This document shows positions 11,375-31,162 of a DNA stretch of 64,000 bases, one piece after another. Under the pieces are notes generated by a model. The model was not told the DNA's origin. It saw only the letters and a program-made list of their open reading frames with translations, and did no database searches. Source of the DNA: Climacium dendroides (lineage: Eukaryota > Streptophyta > Bryopsida > Hypnales > Climaciaceae); assembly GCA_950106755.1 (NCBI GenBank), contig OX467082.1, forward strand, positions 38,502,001-38,566,000, read 5' to 3'. The position numbers and the translations under genes are program-made. Every line of letters starts with the position of its first letter. Position 1 is the stretch's first letter.

Positions 11375-12901
11375 GACCATCGATGATCACGAAACACATT
11401 CCCAAAGTTCACCTCGCAAGCAATGAGGTTGCGGCATTAGGGCAGCTCAGGAGTTAGTTTAGGGTTTAAGGTTATACCCTGCTATGAGATCCTCACACTT
11501 GTTGCAAGCAACACAACAAGGAGAATCAGCCTCGCTCCAAAATGGTTCGACATGACAGGGTTCGTAAAGTGGGGCCTAAGACCATTGCAGGAGAAAGCCA
11601 GGAGACCACAAGTATGGACAACAAAGGCGCAGAAAATTTAGCTCCAATACTAAATTACTCACACTCATCATTCAAGAAACTCAAAATTCAAAAACTGGCC
11701 ACCATCTAACTTACCCAAATTCAAAACCACGTGAAGCACACAAGCACATATGCATATCACAGCAAGAATTGAACAGAGTGACGAAACTCTGACGAAACAA
11801 ACTGATCAAGCATTTGTGAATTAGGGTTTACGCTCCCAGACTTCACACATCACTGTCGTCCACCATAGTGCGAGCTTCATTGAATATTTGACCCCGAAGA
11901 GAACACACCTCTGCAACGACGGTGCCAAAACCTTCGCAAAGCTGCGCAAACCGTAAACACAACTTCGCGTCGCAACAATGTAGAATCTGGCAATTCCAGT
12001 GGCAGTAAAATTTTTGACTGTTGAGGATTCCATATCCTGGTTGAGAAGTGGATCTATAAGTCCAAGAATCTCCCGTGGATGCTACCTAGAGTTATTGGAG
12101 TCTGGAAGGCATGTGGAAACGTCCAACAATACGATTTGGGTCATGTTCCATGTCGAATGCGTTCGTTGACAGTGATATTTTTTTTTTCCAAAAACTGAAA
12201 TCGACGACATGGGGAGGGGGTTCAATTATTTTAGAACAGAGATCGATGGCGGGGAATTTTCAATCGGAGGGTGGTGGTGCAGAGGCAGGGCGGCTGCATC
12301 ATAGTGGGATCAAGTTTAGGTAGGGAAAGGAGATTCTCTTTAGTATACCTTTCGAAGCACAGGCACTCATCAGTGTTCAGTGGAGTCGATAGCCCAATCC
12401 CATGGATGGGTGCCTCAAATGTTGACCCCTTCAAGACTGAAACATCTACAGATTGAGTAAGAATATCTTTAATACTAAAGAAAGTAGATGTGAGATACGC
12501 TCACGACCCTGGTCTGATGACAGCCTAAGTGCCTCTCACACCTGGAAGGCACATGAACAAACATATCACAAACCAGTCCCCTGCACAAAAGAGAAAGGGA
12601 GCTTTGGCCAGACAGAGCTTGACCATTTCCTCATTTATTTTGCAGACATGGCTAGGGTTTCGATTGTACTACTCTTCGTTCTTGCAGAATGATCGCTTCC
12701 ATCCCTCGTGTGATGGTGTTTTGACATCTCCCCGCATCGCCATGGACCTCCTCGCTGCCAATTGACTTCATCCGTCGCTTCGCTTCTTCATTTCTACGAT
12801 TCCTGGGAATTCTGTTTGGTTGGCCGGCGTGACATGGTTTCCTTCTTCCGCAGCGATCTCTCAGCCACGTGTGGAATTTCGGACCATCCTGAGGTTCCAT
12901 C
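11375..12901. promoter_or_regulatory. GC-richer non-coding region and 5' leader of the E2 gene
   Basis: Base composition rises here compared with the flanks. No frame has protein-like content on either strand. The part nearest the E2 start is probably its promoter and untranslated leader. It contains a 14-codon upstream frame at 12648-12692 (starting MARVSIVLLF) and a 7-codon frame starting at 12741 (MDLLAAN). Confidence 0.4.
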
Positions 12902-13824
12902 ATGAGTTCATCGGGATACAGCCAACAGGAGAAGGTGCGGGGGTGGAAGTCACTCTCTCTGTTGTTCATTGCTGGGGGAGGAGATTTGGTAGTTTATCAC
13001 TAGGGTTTCGTTTTTCCGGGTTGTGATGTCGCTGCATGGTTGCCAAGAGTGTGCTAAGAATGTTTAACGTTGTTGTCGGGTTTTTTATGCTTTCGTAATG
13101 ATGTCCGAATTCGTTTCCCTTAGTGTATGGTGGATTGTGCAGGTTCTGAGTCGGATTGCTGCAAATCGGTTGCAGAAAGAGCTCACCGAGTGGCAAGTGA
13201 ACGCTCCGTGTGGATTCAAGCATAAAGTTACCGACAGTCTGCAAAGGTAATCATCCGCTGGGATTGATGGGAAGCAGTTTAGGGTTTAGGGTCAGGGTAT
13301 CCTGTCCTCTTGGTCTTGACTAGATCTGCCATTAATTTATAGGTGCTCAAGCTTATAATAAGAATTCCACTTTAGAAGCTAATAGTCGATTATAGTAACT
13401 CACAAAATTTATTTCTATCGTTATAAATTGCACGCTATGATTTCTTCTTGCAATTGGCATTTTTTGTTACCTTGGAGCATCCTAAGTGCTTTATTTGAAC
13501 TCCTATAGATTTGGAAGTAGTCACTCTTAGCGATTAACTCTGGCATAAATATGTGTCTTCAGATGGATAATTGAGGTCCATGGAGCTCCGAATACGTTGT
13601 ACGAAGGCCAACAATTTCGTTTGCAAGTCGATTTTCCGGAACACTATCCTATGGAGGCGCCTCAGGTATTAATGCCCTTTAAATAATATGTGGATTTTTT
13701 TTCCAGCTTGTATTGTCTATATTGTCTGCATGTTCCTTTTTCTCATACTCCTATTTGCAGGTCATATTCATGCAAATACCTCCATTACATCCTCACATCT
13801 ACAGCAATGCCCACATTTGCCTCG
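12902..13824 (+). CDS. Ubiquitin-conjugating enzyme E2 (UBC16/UBE2W type), 5' exons only
   Basis: E2 enzymes take ubiquitin from E1 on a catalytic cysteine and pass it on with an E3. Four exons join in phase: 12902-12934, 13143-13246, 13563-13665 and 13761-13824, giving 101 residues. The protein starts MSSSGYSQQEK and runs through NRLQKELTEWQVNAPCGFK, a beta-sheet segment with GAPNTLYEGQQF, FPEHYPMEAPQ, and HPHIYSNAHICL. HPHIYSN.HIC is the active-site signature of the plant UBC15-18/animal UBE2W class, and the catalytic Cys is residue 100. All donors are GT. The final donor (GTAAGT at 13825) leaves phase 1, awaiting an Asp codon and the DILYDSWSP region. No such exon was found by reading to the next gene. 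Family members are about 160 aa, so a third is absent. This is probably a truncated gene; a remote exon or misassembly is possible. Confidence 0.8.
13335..13455 (+). repeat. Intronic repeat copy in the E2 gene, related to ABCF1 intron 1
   Basis: Within the second E2 intron, the order GTGCTCAAGCTT, then TTCCACTTTAGAAGC, TAATAGTCGATTATAG, ATTTCTATC and ATGATTTCTTCTTG parallels the second half of the unit repeated three times in ABCF1 intron 1 (35827-36528). Similarity is estimated by eye at about two thirds. Confidence 0.6.
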
Positions 13825-16039
13825 GTAAGTTCTGCTCTTCTGAACTGTATTGATTTGTGTTGATGCAAGAGTGGTCTGGAGTTTGCTGATTATAGGTAAT
13901 GAAGATATAAAACGTAGGCGAAACAGCATTTGCAAATGATGATCTAAGACTATGAAGCAATGATCTAAGGCCATTGTTCTTAGAGCTCGCGTACTTGATA
14001 TCTTTCAGAGTCCTTTTGAGTAGTGGAAGGCCGTAGATATAGGATAACAGGGCCATCTCTATTATAGATGCACTTTTATTCTGTTTTGCGGCTCTATTGG
14101 AAAATGGTGTTTTTATTTGGCACGTTGAATTGCAAGGCTGAAATTCTTCTTGTGACAATGTGTTTAGGTAGTTTCTGGGGTGAGTTGCCTTTTACTTTGC
14201 TTTCGTTTATGGTTTAGTGGTCTTTTCGTGTTGACACGTTTATCTTCTAATCAGGAACTTCTGCTCTAGCAATCTAAAATGTCAATGCACTCTTGAAAGT
14301 GGAGTCTGAATAAAAAGCAGTGAATTCCTAGTAGTGAATTCTGCTTTATTAGAGTAGAACGGTATTTATTAATTTTTTGAAAGGTACTTATCAATTCTGC
14401 TTTATTACACTCTTGCTCTGACTTAAAGAAACAGTACCCTAATCGTACCTTCCTCGCCCAACCGACTCGGGCTTTATAACTGTTGGTTCAATCCCTACAT
14501 CTCCTCCGCCACACAATCCACAAAAACAACAAATCGAGAAGCAATTTCTTCGCAATTTCTTGAAAACTCTCTTCTGTCCGAATCTCTTTGTCATGAGAAC
14601 CAAATTCTACTCTGAACTGAAACCTCGCTTCTTCCGTCCTCAACCGACTCGAGCTTTTGACTGCTAGTTAAAATCCCTACAGTACATTTCCTCCGCAGCA
14701 CAATCCCGGAAACTCCTTCAATCGAGCATCAACTTCTTCTAAAAATCACAAGGCGCTTGACAATTCAGCGCAGCTGCAACTCGCCAGGTTTCACGAAAGA
14801 ACCGACCTCCACTCCAGACAGACGACGCGGGAATGTGGGAAGAATCTTGTATGTACGTTAGGTCATATCTATATTCTTGGTGAGATACGACAAGATTTAG
14901 TGTGGCTGGAATATTTAGGGTGACCAGAACTGTAGAATGGTAGCCCAGGTGGGAATCAGAAGCATTGGACGCCGGAGGCAAGGTGATTCTCCCAAATTAA
15001 AGTGGTCACAGTAATTTTGAGCCACTACAGTATTTCCAATCAATTGGCATTCATTTAACTTATGGAGGACATTCATTTAATTCATGGACATTCATTTTGA
15101 AACGCATATCTATAAATGTGTGGTCGTGTAGTTGCTGGTGAAGTGATGGTTATGGGCAGCCATTTTTCTGAGCAAAATTCTCCCCCAAAATACACAACTT
15201 CAATGCACTCTGCAATAAATTGTGAACTTGTATAACTACAACTTAGAATTTATATAATTGGAAGTGCATCCGAAAGTACCTTGAATAGATGCAAAAATAG
15301 TTGAAATTGAATATTCAACAATCAAAATATATTCCATTGAATAGCACACAAACCTTGAAAAAACATGCTAATTGCACTCTAAAATGTCATGCAATTTGCA
15401 TTGGTAAGTGTGATTTGTCAAGACCTCTACAGATTTGTAATTTAGCTTACTCTTGAAGTGGTTTCTTTTCCTTGTCAAATGTTTAAATTTGAGGGGTATC
15501 TATACCTATTTAAAGTACTTTGAGACGCATTTCCGACGATATAAATTCTAAATTCTAAATAAATTATAAACCAGTGACAAATTCAAATTTTAGAACAATG
15601 TTTAATTTTAGAGATGCATTGAAGTTGTGCACTAAGGACACTCTAAACTTGTTTAGAGCCACAAATTAAATTAAATAGCATCCTACCACTAGTACCTCTA
15701 TATTTCAATGTATTGAAGTCTTTGCACCTTTGTCATTCTCTTTGACCCAATGCATTGTCCCAAAGTGAACCTTTATAATAACATTTTGTATTATCTCAAA
15801 GGAAACAAAAAGACATGGAGTAGGAGGCAAAATTACATTTTGCATTGTATCATAAAAGAGGCACAATATTAAGAGTTCAAGAATAGTTGTAAGAGACAAC
15901 ATTTTCTTTTGGACTCTTGTTAAGGGTTACCTTTTGCATTCTATCGAAGCAATAAAGAACATGAAAATCTCAAGAGCAATTAATAGAGCAATGAAAAAAA
16001 TAACAACATTAGGAGTAGTGGGTAGATGTGAGAAGTAAT
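13825..16039. other. Remains downstream of the truncated E2 gene, with an internal duplication
   Basis: No E2 exon was found. The segments 14448-14560 and about 14636-14760 are diverged direct copies sharing CAACCGACTCG.GCTTT, AATCCCTACA and TCCTCCGC. From about 15000 the sequence falls back to AT-rich spacer without recognisable content. Confidence 0.45.
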
Positions 16040-16530
16040 GGAGATAGTGGGACAATGTCAAGAGGTAACAGGTGAGCAACGGGGAAGAGTGCGACAGTGT
16101 CAAGAGGCAATGGGTGAGCAATGGGGAAGAGTGCGACAATGTCAAGAGGCAATGGGTGAGCAATGGGAAGAGTGCGACAGTGTCAAGAGGCAATGGGTGA
16201 GCAACGGGGAAGAGTGCGACAGTGTCAAGAGGCAATGGGTGAGCAATGGGAAGAGTGTTATAGTGTCAAGAGGCAACGGGTGAGCAATGGGAAGAGTGCT
16301 ACAGTGTCAAGAGGCAACGGGTGAGCAACGGGAAGAGTGTGACAATGTGAGGAGAAAGTGTGTGAGCAAAGGGAAGAGTGTGACAATGTGAGGAGAAAGT
16401 GTGTGAGCAACGGGAAGAGTGTGACAATGTCAGTAGGAAGTGTGTGAGCAATGAGAAAAGCATGTCAAAGTCGTGTGAGCAACAAAAAGAGTGTGACAAT
16501 GTCAAGGGGTAGAGGGGGCAGTGAGTGGAG
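16040..16530. repeat. Minisatellite, 36-42 bp unit, about 11 copies
   Basis: The unit is a G-rich block with GTCAAGAGGCAATGGGTGAG, then CAATGGGGAAGAGTGCGACA. The first seven or so units are close to 41 bp and very alike. The later ones shift to GTGAGGAGAAAGTGTGTGAG and then decay. Long frames on both strands are by-products of a unit length near a multiple of three. Confidence 0.85.
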
Positions 16531-16559
16531 AGTGACGGTGTTGTAAGAAGCATAAGTGC

Positions 16560-18101
16560 TTTTCATATTTGTACATAAATAAGCAAACATTAGAGATGTA
16601 AGATAATTGTAAATAAACATACTTACCTTTTTACCTTTTGCATTTTAGTTGGAACAAGTAGGCATTGGAGATGTAATAAACATAATTACCTTTTGTGTTT
16701 TGGCTAAAACAAGTGGACAATGGAGCAAAAAAGTAGTGGAGTAAGTGGGCACTAAAAATGTAGGATAGTTATAAGAAGCACATTAGTTATCTTTCACATT
16801 TTGGCAAAAACAGTCAAATAGGCCCAATAGGTGATAGTGGATGTTGTAAGATAGTTGTAAGAAGTATAATTATTTTTTACATTTTGGCAAGAGGAGTCAA
16901 ATAGGTGGCAAAGTAATTGCAAATGATATTTCTACAAAGGATTTCTACAAAGTCTTGTAGATTTTGTAGGAAGTTCTTAAAATCTCTTGAGAGCATTGGC
17001 AACCAAGCAAACTTTGTGGTTTTGATTTTGATTACATTTCAGCCTCAAAGTTATTCATTGTTACATTTGAGCCTCAAAATTATTCATTAATAGGATCCAT
17101 TGCACTTGTCATTCATCAATAACAACCTCGTTGATAAAGCCCCTAGACCTAGTTACATGCATCTATAATGAGGAATGTTGGTATGTGAGTGGTGAATAAG
17201 AAGCTTGGATTGGGAAGTGGGGAGCATCTATTCTTTTAAAACATAAAAAGAAGTGAAGAGAAGGGGATGGAAAAATGGATGAAAATGGATGAAAGTGGAT
17301 GGGAAAAATCCATGGATAGTAGATGAAAGTGGATGAAATTTTTAATGAAAATAGATGAAAGTGGAATTGGAGGGAAGGAATAATGCAGAATTTTTGGACT
17401 AAAAAAAAAGATGAGGTAAAGTAATAATACATAACTTCAATCCAAAAGTGGAAATTTTTGTCTTCATTTTAAAATGAGAGTAAACTTAGGGGTATTTGCA
17501 TGTGAATAATAAAAACTAGCAATCAATTAAACTCTTTTTGATCCAAAATATAACTCTTTTGAATTGTCTTTGATTTTGTTTTCACCAATGATAATTCAAA
17601 AATATAAGGTATGTAAGACAAGTGTTTGTATCTTGAGTCCATAATCTTGAATTTTAAGCTAAACTCAAGACAATGCATGAAGAAAGATGAAATACACTTT
17701 ATACCTAATCCTTCTTTGCACAATTAAAGGTGAGACCTAAATTGCAAGATCTAAATTGCAAGACCTAGAACATAGTTAATGAAGAAGACAACCTAATTTG
17801 ATTTATGTGCATACAATTATACCTTGTAGTTATTCCAAAAAAGTATTCAATTTGAATAATAATTCAATTGCAATCTTGTATACAAAAAAATATGGACCAG
17901 ATAGAATAAAATAACTCGGAGTATCTTGCATATAAATATGAAGTCATTTAGCAATATGATGCATATAAATAGTCAATAATCACTTTGCTTCAAGAATAAT
18001 GGCATGAAATAGTACAATTATTCTTGCAATCATTCCTTGATTTGTCCTCCAAGTGTAAGTCACTCTACTCTAAAAATTGAGGAAAACTAATTGGTTATGG
18101 C
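16560..18101. other. AT-rich spacer with weak repeats
   Basis: Diverged copies of a segment with GTAAGATARTTGTAAGAAG and ACCTTTTGYRTTTTGGC recur between about 16560 and 16880. A short GGATGAAAGTGGATG run lies at 17275-17340. Nothing gene-like was seen. Confidence 0.5.
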
Positions 18102-19059
18102 AATTTTTGTTAATCCCTAAAGGCCATTGTCCCTTCGGGGGACAAATTGGATTTCAGGCAGGTACCTACGGGCTGAAATTTTGTCATGATTTTTTGAAAT
18201 TTTTTTTAAAGATAGAAAAACTGATGAGATTCATGGGAATATAATTTTTTTTGCAATTGATGCCTAGGAACGAAAGTCATGCCCAAATAAGCTCAAAACA
18301 AGGGAGAGGGGGTAGCAAAAAAAATTTCAAAAATTTGAGTTTTTTTTCTAAATTTTTTTTTCTCATAGATTATATTTTTGTCTGCATAGGAAGCTTTGAT
18401 TCATTCCATTTGGACTTATTATGAGAAAGCTATGGACAATCTAGTTTTTCGAGTAGTTAGAGCATCTTCTTGAAAAAATAAGTTATAGAATTCATTTCTG
18501 AATGCAACTTTTACAATTTTTTTGAAAATAAAATTCACATGATTTTGTTTGCTTGCTAGAACAATCTTACCATTGGGATTACTGCTTTTTAATTCCATCT
18601 TAAAGATAGTAATAATTTAAATTTTCCTTCTTTCTCATACCTACTTCTACTTAGTAATTTTTTTAACCATGAAAATTAAGTTTTTTTTTTAATTTCTTTT
18701 TTCCCTATACTCTCAACTCAATTTCACACAATAAGGATTTATAGCTCAAAACTTGTAGTGAAAAAATTTTAAGTTAAAAAAGTTCAAAGTCAAATAATCC
18801 AATCTTGCAAGGAGCTGAAAAAGTTGTTTTATTCACTTTAAACGCTAATATCTTTTCACGTATCTTTTAATCTATGTGGTCAAAATTTCTGAATTTTTTT
18901 TCACACATTTTCATACTAGTAAGGTATAAGATCCTATGGTTGGATGTGCAAAATAAATAAGTTTTAAATTTTTTTACTCTTTGCTACAGAAATTGCAGTT
19001 TTGAGTGTTTTTTGGCAGAAATAAGGCCTTGGTCCTTTAGGGGTTAATTGACAAAAATT
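18102..19059. mobile_element. Possible DNA element with imperfect inverted termini
   Basis: The left edge reads AATTTTTGTTAATCCCTAAA followed by GG. The inverted right edge reads AATTTTTGTCAATTAACCCC then TAAAGGACCAAGGCC. With a few indels the arms match over about 25-30 bp. The interior includes a block also found at 7780-8128. No frame longer than noise is present and no clear target duplication was found, so this could also be a foldback remnant. The motif TTAACCCCTAAATGGCCAAG occurs again near 58290. Confidence 0.45.
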
Positions 19060-20289
19060 CTTAGGAGATTTTGAATATTATTTATACTAACATGTATAAT
19101 TAAAAAAATTCAAGAATTCATTTAGAATTCTCTTTATTTGGTCAAAATAAAAATTTCTTACATTGTAGCCCAAAGCCCATGATAAACACCTTTTGATTCA
19201 TAACATTTTAATATTTCTTTGGTTAAATTAATAAATATGTTAGACTTTTTGAATAAAAGAGATGATTAAGTTAAAAAAAATTTGTAGGAAATTTAAATTG
19301 AATATTTAAGACTTTTTATATATTTTTTTATTAATATTTTTCATTAATGAATAAAAAATATAGAATGAAAACAAAATATAAAAAATAGAACAAAATTGTA
19401 GGAATTCCAAACTTCAACTTTGACAATACACTTGCATAATTATGATGAATAATGATACTTATTAAAAAAATCAATGTATTTCAAATCAATTGTTTTTAGT
19501 TTAAATTATTTGATTTGATTTTTTAAAATTGTATTAAAAAATTATTCAACTTTGCACTCATCTTTTCAATTATGTGAAATCAAACTTGTTGCTTTTGTTT
19601 TAAAAAATGATCTAAAGCCATCTACTACTATACTAGCACCATACATTTATTGTTAAAAAATATTAATAATTCAATATTTGAAGAAAATCTTCTATGAAAT
19701 TTCCAAAATGTAGAGTGTATTAAACTTACATTTCAACCCATCCCTAAATTTGTTCACTCTTTGTTCTAGTTGTCATTTGAAATTGTCACTAATTTTATTT
19801 ATTTTCTTTTGTATCAATGCATTTTGAATTATACATGAAGACAAATGAAGTTAAATTTAGATATTTCTTTTAGTTTGAAAAGTGATTGTTTTAGGAAACC
19901 TCATAAACATATGTATTTTGAAATTTTATAAACACTCATATTTAGGATTATAGGATTATAAATTCATAAAAAAACAATCTAAAAATGCCAATATTTGGAG
20001 CACAATTAAATTTAGAAACCTTGTTTAGAAATCAATTGAATTTGTAGTTCCAAAATTTATTTTGGGATATAACTTATTACAATAGTAAATCCAACTAAAT
20101 AAGTGTAATTTAAAACTTAAAATTCCAAAAATTTCATTTATACGTGAACACCAATCTATTTCTCAAAAATGCATAATGTAATGCACATTTATTTATTTAA
20201 AAACAAAAGATGTTTAGAAATGTTATTGTGATTTATAGCAATTTAGAAAGTCAACTTTAAAAGCTAATATTTTTATTAGTAGATGCACA
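19060..20289. other. AT-rich spacer
   Basis: Very A+T-rich DNA with long A and T runs. No gene, RNA or repeat could be supported. Confidence 0.5.
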
Positions 20290-21445
20290 ACATTACTCCC
20301 ATTGTCTATCTCTACAAAGAAATGTTCTTTCCTAGGATGTGGTGGTTTGACCTCCTTGATTGACATACAAAAGACATGTTTGTTGTAAATGAATTCTTTT
20401 TTCATGGGATGAGATAGCTTGACCTTGATTTACATATAAGAAGCTTCCTTACTGCCAATGAATGTTCATTGTTAAGTTGAGGTGGCTTGGCCTCCTCACT
20501 AACATACAAGAAGATTTCTTACTATGAATGAATAGTCTTTGTTAAGATGAGGTGGTTAATATGCTTAACTAATATATAAGAGTTTTTTATGATCTCATAG
20601 AATGCTCTTTTTAAAGATGAGGTGGTTTGACCTACTTAACTAACATACAAGAAGGTTCCTTAGTACAAATGAATATTTTTTCTAATGATGAAGTGGTTGA
20701 CTTGCTTACTTGACATACAAGAAGCTTTAATCATGTGGTAAAATGTTCTTTTCTAGGATGAGGTGGTTGACAACTTAACTAACATACAAGAACCTTTTTT
20801 GATGTAATAGAATACTCTTTTCTAGGATAAGGTGACTTGATCTCTTTCACTGACATACAAGAAAGTTTTTTACCTAGGTTGAGGTGGCTTAACCTACTTA
20901 AGTGATATAAAAGAAGATTCTTTACTGCAAATAAATGTTCTTTTCTAGGATGAGGTGGTTGATTTGCTTCATTGACATACAAAAAGCTTTCTTGATGTGA
21001 TAGAATGTTTTTTCTTAGGATCAGGTAGCTTGACCTTCTTCACCGACATACAAGAAAATTCCTTTCTACTTTTAAAGTGAGGTGTTTTTACCTAATTAAT
21101 TGATACACAAGAGGCTTTTTTGATGTGACAAAATGTTCTTTCCCATGATGAGGTGGTTTAACATGCTTAACTGACATACAAGAGGCTTTTTCGATGTGAC
21201 AAAATGTTCTTTCCTAGGATGAGGTAGTTGCCTGCTTAATTGATATACAAGAGGCTTTCTTGATGCAATATTATGCTTTTTCCTAGGATGAGGTGGTTTG
21301 ACCTACTTAACTCTCATACAAGAAGGTTCTTTACAACCAACGAATGTTTTTTTCCCCTAGAATGAGGCGTTTTGACCTGCTTAATTGACATACAAGAGAC
21401 TTTCTTGATGTAACATACTGTTCTCTCCTTATGATGAGGTGGCGT
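20290..21445. repeat. Diverged minisatellite, about 70-bp unit, about 16 copies
   Basis: The recurring core is TTAACTGACATACAAGAAGC followed by a T-rich link, AATGTTCTTTTCTAGGATGA and GGTGGTTTGACC. Units are roughly 53-80 bp and strongly diverged. On the minus strand the core repeatedly reads as peptides such as PPHPRKEH, in different frames because unit length varies. No continuous protein spans the array. Confidence 0.8.
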
Positions 21446-21639
21446 AGATTTGGAGCTTCTTAAATGTTTAAATGACCAAAAATGACTACTTTCATCTTCT
21501 TGGAAGTCAAAACAAATCATTCAAGAATTGAAGTTAAAGAATGGACACTGCTATGTGGAGATAAAAGAAACTATGATTCTATGATTCTCAAGAATCATAG
21601 AAATATGTATTTAAAGTCACCAAAACTGAAAATACACAA

Positions 21640-23331
21640 GAGGGGTAAAGCAGCCCCTAGAAACGGCCCCTAACTCCGTGATCCCTCGACACACCCAATG
21701 CTCTTTATCATCCGTCCCTGACCAAGTCCTCCGAAGCTCACATACCCGGACACACCCTCCGACACCCTCCCATACCCTTTCCCACCCGGACTCTCGTATC
21801 CGGGGATACCCGTAGCGGGCACCGGGACTGCCTTGGTCGAGCCGGCTGGAGCCGCTGCAGCCCAGGGCAGGCAGAGCACGCAGACTGCAGAATCATACAC
21901 CAAGACACATTTGCCTCTGGCTTTCTTCGACCGCGTCGAACTTGCAACAAGCTCACTCGTTCGTCCACCCCCTTGCTCCCCGTCCCCTTCTTCCCCCCTT
22001 CTTCCCCGGATCGGCAATCCCCGCTCGCGAAATCGTGCATTCCGTCTTCCTCTCGCGCAAATCCATCGCCGCCTGCTCGCTCCGCAACCGAGCTTCTGCG
22101 CCAAATCTGGCTTTTCTCAGGTAGGTTTGGTTTGGTTTGAGCGATTCCACTTACAGCTGCCCTTCGCGTCGGATCTCGGACGCATTCCTTTGAGCGCTGG
22201 CTGGCTTTCTGACTGGCTGGTTGGCTGGTTGGCTGGAGAGTCCGTGGATTCTGTAGATTTGGGTCATGGCAGGTTTTGGGAATTGTGGGCCGGAGCGATG
22301 GGGATGAATTTTTTTGGACAAGCTAGGGTTTCGGTGTCGATGCGTGCTTGTGTGTGTGGGGTGGACAGACGATTTTCGAGGGGTAATTTCTTGGCGGTTT
22401 AATTTCGCGGTGCGAGAGTGGGTGGAGAATTGGGGGGTGGCGAGGACGGGGATTTTTGGAACCCTAGATTGGTTCTTGTGTGAGGTATACCGGTTGTGGA
22501 GTAGTTTGGAATCGACTAAGTTGGAGGAATTACGACAGCTTACTGTGAACTTAATTGATTTTTCGTTAATTTCCGTCTAGCTGGCGAATAATCTGAGTGC
22601 ATGTCGGACGACTGCATGCTAGAAGTGTGCATGTCAGAGCTCTGGCAGTGACAGATTCATGTCACTATCGGTATTGGAAATCGTTCAGCTTTAAGGTTTT
22701 GAGTTTTTTTTTTTGTATTTTTCGTTTTTCTGCTTTTTAATTTTTAGAATTTAGAGTGTTTACATGCGAAAGTGTTTATGCGCGTTTGGCATGTTGTGCT
22801 CGGTGCAGGATTTTAAGCTTCAGGAATGTTGGTTGCAGGCATTTGAAGGGAGCGGAAATCACTTAGGGTTTCCTCATCTTCCATTCGGCCGTGGAGTGTT
22901 TCGATGACGCCAAATTTACTTTCTTGGCACGCATTGTAGGGCCTCTAAGTGGCAACTACAAGGTGGCCCTGATTTGCACTGGTGAGAAGAGCTATTTGTA
23001 AGGAGAATGTTCATTGAAGGAATGGTGGAGAAAGTGAATGGATGGAAACACCGAAGCTCTTGGCTTCGAGCTGCGGAAATCAGTGACATTCTCAAGGATG
23101 TGCAGAAAAGGGAATGATATACTGTTGACGACTTTCGTGATGACTGGAGAACAACTAGGCATGCGCGATTGGGAATTGGGAAGAGGATTTCGGTCGGGAC
23201 AATAGGATCGGTACATGGCAACGGATTTCAGTGTGGGGAAGACCTCTGTTGGTTGTATCAGCAGGTTGTATTGCATTACTACTCCTGGATGGGCGGCTAT
23301 GCGCCATAGGATATTCTAAATAGAGTACAAG
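21640..23331 (+). promoter_or_regulatory. Promoter and long 5' leader of PI4K-beta with a probable leader intron
   Basis: Composition changes abruptly from AT-rich repeat to GC-rich sequence near 21640. A probable untranslated exon ends at TTCTCAG before GTAGGT (22121), and a good acceptor TTGCAG ends at 22838, giving a leader intron of about 718 bp. The exact transcription start is unknown. The short direct run TGGCTGGTTGGCTGGTTGG lies at about 22210. Several upstream ATGs precede the main start. Confidence 0.45.
23007..23117 (+). other. Upstream open reading frame (36 codons) in the PI4K-beta leader
   Basis: ATG at 23007 opens a 36-residue frame, beginning MFIEGMVEKVNGWKHRSSWL, that stops 214 bases before the PI4K-beta start. 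If the leader intron is as proposed, this frame is in the mature mRNA and could lower translation of the main frame. Nothing in the sequence shows that its peptide is conserved. Confidence 0.35.

Positions 23332-31162
<7,831 letters not shown>

Noticed and set aside
16038..16553. Repetitive 80-100 codon frames on both strands of the 16-kb minisatellite
   Set aside because: Both strands are open because of unit length and composition; there is no start context or domain.
20290..21445. CRISPR-like array
   Set aside because: Units are diverged throughout without constant repeats separated by unique spacers, and the host is a plant nuclear genome.
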